Below, piece by piece: positions 13,455-18,319 of a stretch of DNA of 18,319 nt. The position numbers and the translations under genes are program-made. How positions within the stretch are numbered: position 1 is the stretch's first letter; every line of letters starts with the position of its first letter. Source of the DNA: JBEIJQ01 sp040380145 (lineage in GTDB: Bacteria; Bacteroidota; Bacteroidia; Chitinophagales; Saprospiraceae); contig JBEIJQ010000059.1 of the NCBI GenBank assembly GCA_040380145.1, positions 1-18,319 of the forward strand, written 5' to 3'. The notes beneath the pieces are model-generated. The model did not search any database. It was not told the DNA's origin and saw nothing but the letters and a program-made list of their open reading frames with translations.

Positions 13455-14372
13455 ATGAGAAGGGTACTCCAAGACGAAACGCTGCAAAACAGTTTCGAAG
13501 AAAAAGGTTACACGGTCTTGCCCGGATTTTTGTCCGCGGAAGAGGTCAAGCACTACTACGACCACTACCTGGCCCGGTTGGACAAGGGCGAGACCCACAA
13601 GGCCGATCGGTACGAGGAGCGCTATGCGGAGTTCACCGTGATCTATGCGGACGAAACTTTCCGCCGCTCGGTTTATGCCAAGCTCACGGGCGAACTGGTG
13701 CCCCGCTGCAACGAGTTTTTGGCGGATTACAAGCCCATCATCGCCAACTACATCATGAAACTGCCGGGCGGAAAAGGGCATGTGCCGCTGCACCAAAACT
13801 GGTCGCTCGTCAACGAAGAGGAATTCACCTCCGTTTCCGTATGGATCGCCTTGGTGGACATGGGCCCCGAAAACGGCATGCTTTCTTTCGTGGACGGCAG
13901 CCACCGGCAATTCCGCTTTCCCCGCGGCTATTGGAACGGTCAGCGGCTCGACAACATCGAGCCGTTCGTGTTGGAAAACGATTTGCTGACGGGCATGCCC
14001 GTCAAGGCGGGGGATGCCATCGTCCTCGACGACAGCATCCTGCACCATTCTGCCCTCAACCGATCCTCCGACATCCGCCTTTCGATGCAGATCATCATGA
14101 TCCCCAGGGAGTCGCAGGGAATCTATTTTCATCGCGAGCATCCCGGCAATGCCGAATACGACGGCGACGTGGAGGTTTTCGCCGTGGACGAGGAATTTTT
14201 CTTCCGGTTCGAACACGGCCGATTCGACCCCGAGAAGCGCACGGTCATCGGGACCGTTCCCCTGAAAGTGCCGACCTACACCGAACAGACCTTCACGGAG
14301 GCCCTCGGCAGAGCGCCGAAGCAGGTCAGGCCGTGGTGGAGCCTGGGCTGGCTTTTCGGTAAAAACGCTTGA
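13455..14372 (+). CDS. PhyH-like dioxygenase homologue with H-x-N in place of H-x-D
   Basis: From the ATG at 13455 the product has 305 residues and a phytanoyl-CoA dioxygenase (PhyH) fold: an N-terminal segment FEEKGYTVLPGFLSAEEV and a double-stranded beta-helix core. In Fe(II)/2-oxoglutarate enzymes of this family iron is held by H-x-D and a later H, and 2-oxoglutarate by an R. Here the first motif reads PLHQNWSLVNEEEFTS (111-126), so H113 is kept but the Asp position is N115. H197 in DDSILHHSALNRS and R208 are present. The change, codon AAC, is clear in the DNA and the frame is intact. The neighbour downstream has the normal H-Q-D. It may be an enzyme with altered chemistry or a partner without activity. 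The open frame extends back to 13371, but the promoter at 13407-13414 lies inside that extension. Confidence 0.88.
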   Translation: MRRVLQDETLQNSFEEKGYTVLPGFLSAEEVKHYYDHYLARLDKGETHKADRYEERYAEFTVIYADETFRRSVYAKLTGELVPRCNEFLADYKPIIANYIMKLPGGKGHVPLHQNWSLVNEEEFTSVSVWIALVDMGPENGMLSFVDGSHRQFRFPRGYWNGQRLDNIEPFVLENDLLTGMPVKAGDAIVLDDSILHHSALNRSSDIRLSMQIIMIPRESQGIYFHREHPGNAEYDGDVEVFAVDEEFFFRFEHGRFDPEKRTVIGTVPLKVPTYTEQTFTEALGRAPKQVRPWWSLGWLFGKNA

Positions 14373-14399
14373 TTTTTTGGGCAAAAAAAAGCCGTTGCC

Positions 14400-15323
14400 A
14401 TGCGTCACATGTTCAAAGACCCGGCCCATCAGGCCTTTTTCGACGAAAACGGTTTCATCAAATTGCCGTGGCTGGAAAAACCGCAGATAGAGGCCTTGCG
14501 CGAAACCTACTATCGGCTCACCGCGCACACGCCCGACGGTTTTTACACCTCGTACGCCGTGCACGACATCGAGTTCCGGCGGCAGGTCAAAGCGGCCATC
14601 GTGGACGCTTTCCGGCCGGCGCTCGAGCGCTATTTCGTGGATGTGCGGCCCATGTTGGTCTCTTTCATCACCAAGACCAAGGGCGACCCCGGCAAAGAAT
14701 ACATCTCCGCCCATCAGGACTGGTCGTTCGTGGACGAAACCCTCGGTTTCACCTCCATCAACATCTGGTGCCCGCTGGAGCCCACCGACGACCGGAACGG
14801 CAATCTCTGCTTCGTGCCCGGCAGCAACCGGCTCGCCCGCTACCCGCGTCAGGCCGAGGACTGCCAAAATCCCTATCTGCCTTTTTTCGACATGATGGCG
14901 CCCAACTCCGTGCACATGCCGACCGAACTGGGAGAGGCGCTGCTTTTCAACAACGCCACCTTTCATTTTTCCACCAAAAACTCCACCGACAGCGACCGGC
15001 TGGTCGCAGGGATGATGGTGGCCGAGCGGGAGGCCCACATGGCGATGTATTACGAGAACAGGGAAAATCCCGACCTGCTCGATGTGTATTCCCCCACGGA
15101 CGAGTATTTTGTGCTGAAACCCTTCGGGGCGCGGCCGGACGAATGGGCGGCCACGGTGCCCAAGCCCGTGATCGCGGATCCCGTGCGGGAAATCTTGGCG
15201 GTTTATCCGGACGCGGTGCCGCCCGCAGCGGACCGTGAGGCGGCGCCCGCGGAGCAAGTTGCCCGGCCGACTTTTTGGCAGCGTCTTGCACGGCGATTGG
15301 GGTTGGCCGCCCCCGGGCAGTAA
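14400..15323 (+). CDS. PhyH-like Fe(II)/2-oxoglutarate dioxygenase, complete iron site
   Basis: A 307-residue PhyH-family protein starting at ATG 14400, 27 bases after the first paralogue. The iron ligands H105 and D107 are in SAHQDWSFVDETLGFTS, H189 is in NNATFHFSTKNS, and R200 is the likely 2-oxoglutarate anchor. The core FTSINIWCPLEPTDDRNGNL and CFVPGSNRLA is typical. Such enzymes hydroxylate, desaturate or otherwise oxidise aliphatic carbons using O2. The C-terminal tail from about 275 is Ala/Pro-rich and ends in a basic amphipathic stretch (FWQRLARRLGLA); the first paralogue also ends with a W-rich basic tail (VRPWWSLGWLFGKNA), possibly for membrane contact. The two proteins probably arose by duplication and may act on the same or successive substrates, or as a heteromer. 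The gap before it holds T6-GGGC-A8. Confidence 0.92.
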   Translation: MRHMFKDPAHQAFFDENGFIKLPWLEKPQIEALRETYYRLTAHTPDGFYTSYAVHDIEFRRQVKAAIVDAFRPALERYFVDVRPMLVSFITKTKGDPGKEYISAHQDWSFVDETLGFTSINIWCPLEPTDDRNGNLCFVPGSNRLARYPRQAEDCQNPYLPFFDMMAPNSVHMPTELGEALLFNNATFHFSTKNSTDSDRLVAGMMVAEREAHMAMYYENRENPDLLDVYSPTDEYFVLKPFGARPDEWAATVPKPVIADPVREILAVYPDAVPPAADREAAPAEQVARPTFWQRLARRLGLAAPGQ

Positions 15324-15330
15324 ACGGCAC

Positions 15331-15344
15331 CCGCGATCTCGCGG
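15331..15344 (+). terminator. Weak candidate terminator after the PhyH pair
   Basis: CCGCG (15331-15335) and CGCGG (15340-15344) form a 5-base-pair GC stem with the loop ATCT, 7 bases after the stop of the second dioxygenase. A pyrimidine-rich T run (TTTTCTTTT, 15362-15370) comes 17 bases later, too far for a textbook intrinsic terminator. The call is tentative. Confidence 0.25.
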
Positions 15345-15375
15345 AGTCCTTGATAACGCGCTTTTCTTTTGTTCC

Positions 15376-15407
15376 TTTGCCGCGAATGCCATTATCTCGT
15401 ATTTTGG
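15376..15407 (+). promoter_or_regulatory. Possible promoter of the TonB-dependent receptor gene
   Basis: TTTG (15376-15379), then 20 bases, then TATTTTGG (15400-15407), a near match to TAnnTTTG with one base of spacing missing. The TTG start proposed at 15442 is 34 bases downstream. The arrangement fits the Bacteroidota -33/-7 promoter, with the -7 box imperfect. Confidence 0.4.
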
Positions 15408-15441
15408 CGCATCGTTGGCATCCCGAACGCCCTTTTTCCAC

Positions 15442-18091
15442 TTGTTTTTTTCTGAAAAAAAAATCGTCCTCCTCGTGGTCTGGCTGCTGCTCGTGCTTCG
15501 GGCGGAGGGTCAGGGGCTGTTGGGCGTGCGGGTCAGCGGCGTGTTCGGTGGAGAACCCTGCGCAGCGGCACTGGCCCGATTGGAACAGGCCGGCGGCGTG
15601 CGTTTCGCCTATAGCCGGGAGATCCTCCCGGAGCGTTGTGGGGAGCGGTTCGCCGTCAAAAACGCATTCCTTTCGGAGGTGCTCGACCGCTTGTTTCCCG
15701 AGGGGCGTCCTGTACGAAGAGATGGGCGGGCAGATCGTTTTGTACGCGGACAACCGGCCGCGGCGCTCGGGATTCCGTTTGTACGGCTTCGTGCGCGACG
15801 AAGAAACGGGCGAGCTGATCCTCGGCGCCACGGTGCGCTCGACTCTGGGCGGTACGGTCCAGACCAACGAGCACGGATTTTTTTCGCTGGCCCTGCCCGG
15901 GGGAAGTCGCGACACCTTTCGGTTGTTTTTCGCATACCCCGGATATGAAGTTGCCGAACGCACCTTCGCGGCGCTGCGGCAAGACACCTTGATCGTCGAG
16001 CGTTTGCGGCCCATCAGCGACTCCCTCGGGGTCTTGGTGGTGACCGCGGAAAGAGCGCGCCTCTACGGCGGCGGCGGTCGGCCGAGTTTGGCCGAACTGG
16101 ACGGAGCACAGCTTCGGCGGGGCGTTTCGCCGTTGGGGCCGGCCGATGCCTTCCAGCAGTTCCAGCAATTGCCGGGCGTGCAGGGTGGCGTGGAGGGCGC
16201 CACCGGCCTGTATGTGCGCGGGGGCAACCTCGACCAGAACCTCGTGCTGCTCGACGGTGCGCCGCTGTACAACCCTTACCATCTCCTCGGGCTGGTCTCG
16301 GTATTGCCCACCTCCTCGATCAACCGCATCTCGTTGCACAAGGGCGCCTTGCCCGCCCGTTTCGACGGCCGGACCGGAAGCGTGCTCGATGTCCGTCTGC
16401 GGGAGGGCAACGCACGCGAATGGCAGGGAGAAATGGGCCTCGGGCCGACTTTGGCCTCGGCGCATGTGGAAGGGCCCATCCTGCGCGACCGCACCACGGT
16501 GCTGTTGGCCGCCCGCCGCAGCACCGTGGACTGGTTTACCGGGCTGGCCTCTCTTTGGGCTACCGATCTTCCGCGGCGCAAGACCGACATCGGCTACTCG
16601 CTGTTCGACTTGAACGGCAAACTCTCGCACCGCTTTTCCGAGCGCGACCAATTGACCTTATCGTGCTATTCGGGCGGAGAGCAGTACGGATACCGATCCC
16701 GGGATCGCCTCGCGGGCGTGCAGCCCGCCACCGATTCGCTCGACAACGACAACCGGGTCGATTGGAGTAACCTAACGGCTTCCCTGTCGTGGCGGCACAC
16801 CTACCATCCGCGGCTGTTCGGCAACGCCTCGTTCACCTTCACGCGCTATCGATTCCGCCATTTCGTCCTCGACGCCCGCTATGCGGACGGCGGTTATGCG
16901 CTGTACCACCGATCCGCCCGTACGCGGATACAGGATTTCGCGGTGGCCCACGATTGGAAATACACGGCCGACAACGCGCTGACCGTCCGCTTCGGCACCC
17001 AATGGACCCTCCATCGGTTCAATGTTTTCCAAACGGTCGTTTACGACGAGATGCCGTTGGCCGATTTCGGGGCCTTTCGCGATTCGCTCGCGCGCAACAA
17101 CCTGTTTCTGGAAATACCGTCCGCATGGTGCTTGGAGGGACAACTTTTCGCGGAGGCGGAATGGAACTTGGGCCGGGGCTGGGACTTGGAGGCGGGATTT
17201 TCCGCGACCTTGTTCGGGACCGACAGTTTGTATTGGGGCCTGATGCCCCGTTTTGTGCTCGGCAAGGCCTGGGCCGGCGGACTGCGCTGGACCTGTTCGA
17301 CCGGCGGGGCCAACCAGTACCTCCACCAGCCCGTGAGTTCGACGCTGATCCTTCCGAGCGACCTATGGGTGTACGCCTCCAGAGGAGTTCTTCCCCAGCG
17401 GAGCGTGCAGGCCACAACAGGGCTGGTGTACGAGGGCGCGGAGAATTGGCGGTTTTCGCTCGAAGCCTATTGGAAACATCTGTGGAGCGTGGCGGCCCAG
17501 CGGCCCGGCGCGCGGGATTTGGACGATCCGGCGCCCAACTGGCGGCAAAGCGTCATCCAGGGCGGCGGCGGCGGGCAGGGGCTGGAGTGTGCGGTCGAAA
17601 GGACGGGCGGGCGACTGACCGGATCGCTGGGATATGCCCTGAGCTGGGCCTGGCGGCAATTCGACGAACTGAACGGAGGCCGGCCGTTTCCTTTCCGGTT
17701 CGATCGCCGGCACGCGCTCAATGCTCAGTTGCACTGGCAGATCAACGGGCGGTTGTCGGTCTCCGCGGCGTGGCGGTTCCTGTCGGGCAGTCCGACGGGC
17801 GGCGCCGTGTCGCTTTCTCCGGGCATTTCCCCCGAAGAGAGCCCGATCTTGTTGGAAAGCGTGGCGGCATTCCGCCTGCCCGCCGTTCATCGGCTCGACC
17901 TGGCTTTGGTGTACAAAAAAGAAAAAAAGCAGGTGGACCACTTGCTCCAAGTGGGGCTTTTCAATGCGTACAACCGCATCAACCCCGCCTACGCCCGTTT
18001 TTCGCAGAACGCTTTCGGCGATTACCGGTATAGTTATGTGGGTTTTCTGCCCATTTTGCCCCAAGTGCACTGGACCATGCGGTTCCATTGA
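15442..18091 (+). CDS. STN-domain TonB-dependent receptor, frame broken by one apparent extra base
   Basis: Two frames together make one outer-membrane receptor of about 882 residues. The first frame, from a TTG at 15442 to about 15705, gives a signal peptide (IVLLVVWLLLVLRAEGQG) and an STN domain (VSGVFGGEPCAAALARLEQA; GGVRFAYSREILPERCGERF). The second frame, from about 15707 to the stop at 18091, continues with GVLYEEMGGQIVLYADNRP. Then come a carboxypeptidase-regulatory-like domain (composite about 112-190, LYGFVRDEETGELILGATV), a plug (GLYVRGGNLDQNLVLLDGAP) and a beta barrel ending in VHWTMRFH. Removing one base of the G4 run at 15702-15705 joins them as FPEG-VLYEE. The second frame read upstream of the junction is Cys/Ser/Trp-rich nonsense. 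The cause may be a sequencing error, a real inactivating indel or recoding. The receptor should import a ligand with TonB-ExbBD energy; no SusD partner follows it. The start codon is uncertain. Confidence 0.85.
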
Positions 18092-18319
18092 ACCCAAAAT
18101 TGTCATTGGGAAAAATTTCTAATGGCCGCCATTAAAGATTCTCGGTTGTAAGAAATTGAAATACAGTCTATAGAGAACTGTTGAGCTCCTCGAAAACAAA
18201 GACCGACCTGTAAGGAATTCTTACGGCCCAGCCGGCCTTCGAGAAAATCCCGACAGCGCGGCTTTTGGTAGCGGGCCTGAGCGAAAAACCTGTTTGAAGA
18301 TTTGCGGCAAACGAGGTCG
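18092..18319. other. Right-edge segment with inverted and direct repeats, no gene recognised
   Basis: After the receptor stop there are 228 bases with no recognisable gene. Visible structure: TAATGGC-C-GCCATTA (18120-18134), a perfect 15-base dyad; ACAGT/ACTGT (18163-18167 and 18177-18181) around the palindrome TCTATAGA; GTAAG-GAATT-CTTAC (18210-18224); and a direct repeat TGTAAGAAATT/TGTAAGGAATT (18147-18157 and 18209-18219, one mismatch). On the minus strand one frame is open from the right edge to a TGA at 18103-18105, about 72 codons. It could be the end of a gene entering from the right, but its translation resembles nothing I know. On the plus strand a 48-codon frame is open from 18174 to the edge without a clear start. 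Confidence 0.4.

Noticed and set aside
13167..15392. A 741-codon open frame on - opposite the PhyH pair
   Set aside because: Mirror of two genes with complete family motifs; its His/Gly/Val-rich translation is not protein-like.
18174..18319. A 48-codon + frame open to the right edge
   Set aside because: No plausible start codon or family resemblance, and it competes with an open frame on the other strand; too short to call.
1..18319. Possible terminal repeat between the two window ends (CGAGGTC appears near both)
   Set aside because: The match is about seven bases in different contexts, which is expected by chance, and no transposase or integrase is present.

Overview
The window looks like chromosomal DNA of a GC-rich member of the Bacteroidota, possibly the Saprospiria/Chitinophagia side, though the rank below phylum is a guess. 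The support is: promoter-like elements of the Bacteroidota type (TAnnTTTG, once with an upstream TTTG); a TonB-dependent receptor with an STN domain and a carboxypeptidase-regulatory-like domain; an OmpH/Skp chaperone; a DUF5916 outer-membrane barrel protein; a split transketolase; and A/T homopolymer tracts in the gaps between GC-rich genes. No rRNA, tRNA, CRISPR array, integrase or transposase was seen.

Layout. (1) Positions 1-1283 (+) hold the 3' part of an unrecognised gene that is open to the left edge and clearly more AT-rich than the rest. (2) Positions 1270-5292 (-) hold an apparent operon: transketolase C-terminal subunit, OmpH/Skp, then an unusual 833-residue fusion of an alkaline-phosphatase-superfamily domain, TPR repeats and a sulfotransferase domain. 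(3) A divergent A/T-tract-rich gap leads to a secreted thioredoxin-fold protein (5553-6119, +). (4) Positions 6116-10458 (-) hold ruvX, a TMEM229/CmpB-like membrane protein, a prohibitin-like SPFH protein and a CBM9-like/DUF5916 barrel protein. (5) From 10572 to 18091 every gene is on +: an SDR oxidoreductase, a methyltransferase tightly followed by an SGNH hydrolase, two tandem PhyH-type dioxygenases, and a TonB-dependent receptor whose frame is broken once near 15702-15706. (6) The last 228 bases contain inverted and direct repeats but no gene I can name.

How the genes may work together. The - strand genes look like housekeeping and envelope functions: outer-membrane protein chaperoning, membrane scaffolding, an outer-membrane barrel and Holliday-junction resolution. 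The + strand block (SDR, SAM methyltransferase, SGNH hydrolase, two Fe(II)/2-oxoglutarate dioxygenases) reads like a small tailoring set for a lipid, glycan or small molecule. This is inferred from gene families and proximity only.

The points most worth a second look are: the phosphatase-superfamily/TPR/sulfotransferase fusion; the first PhyH paralogue, which has H-Q-N where its neighbour has the iron-binding H-Q-D; the receptor frameshift; the repeated T-tract/A-tract dyads in gaps; and the near absence of TTA, CTA and TCA codons in most genes, against their regular use in the left-edge gene.
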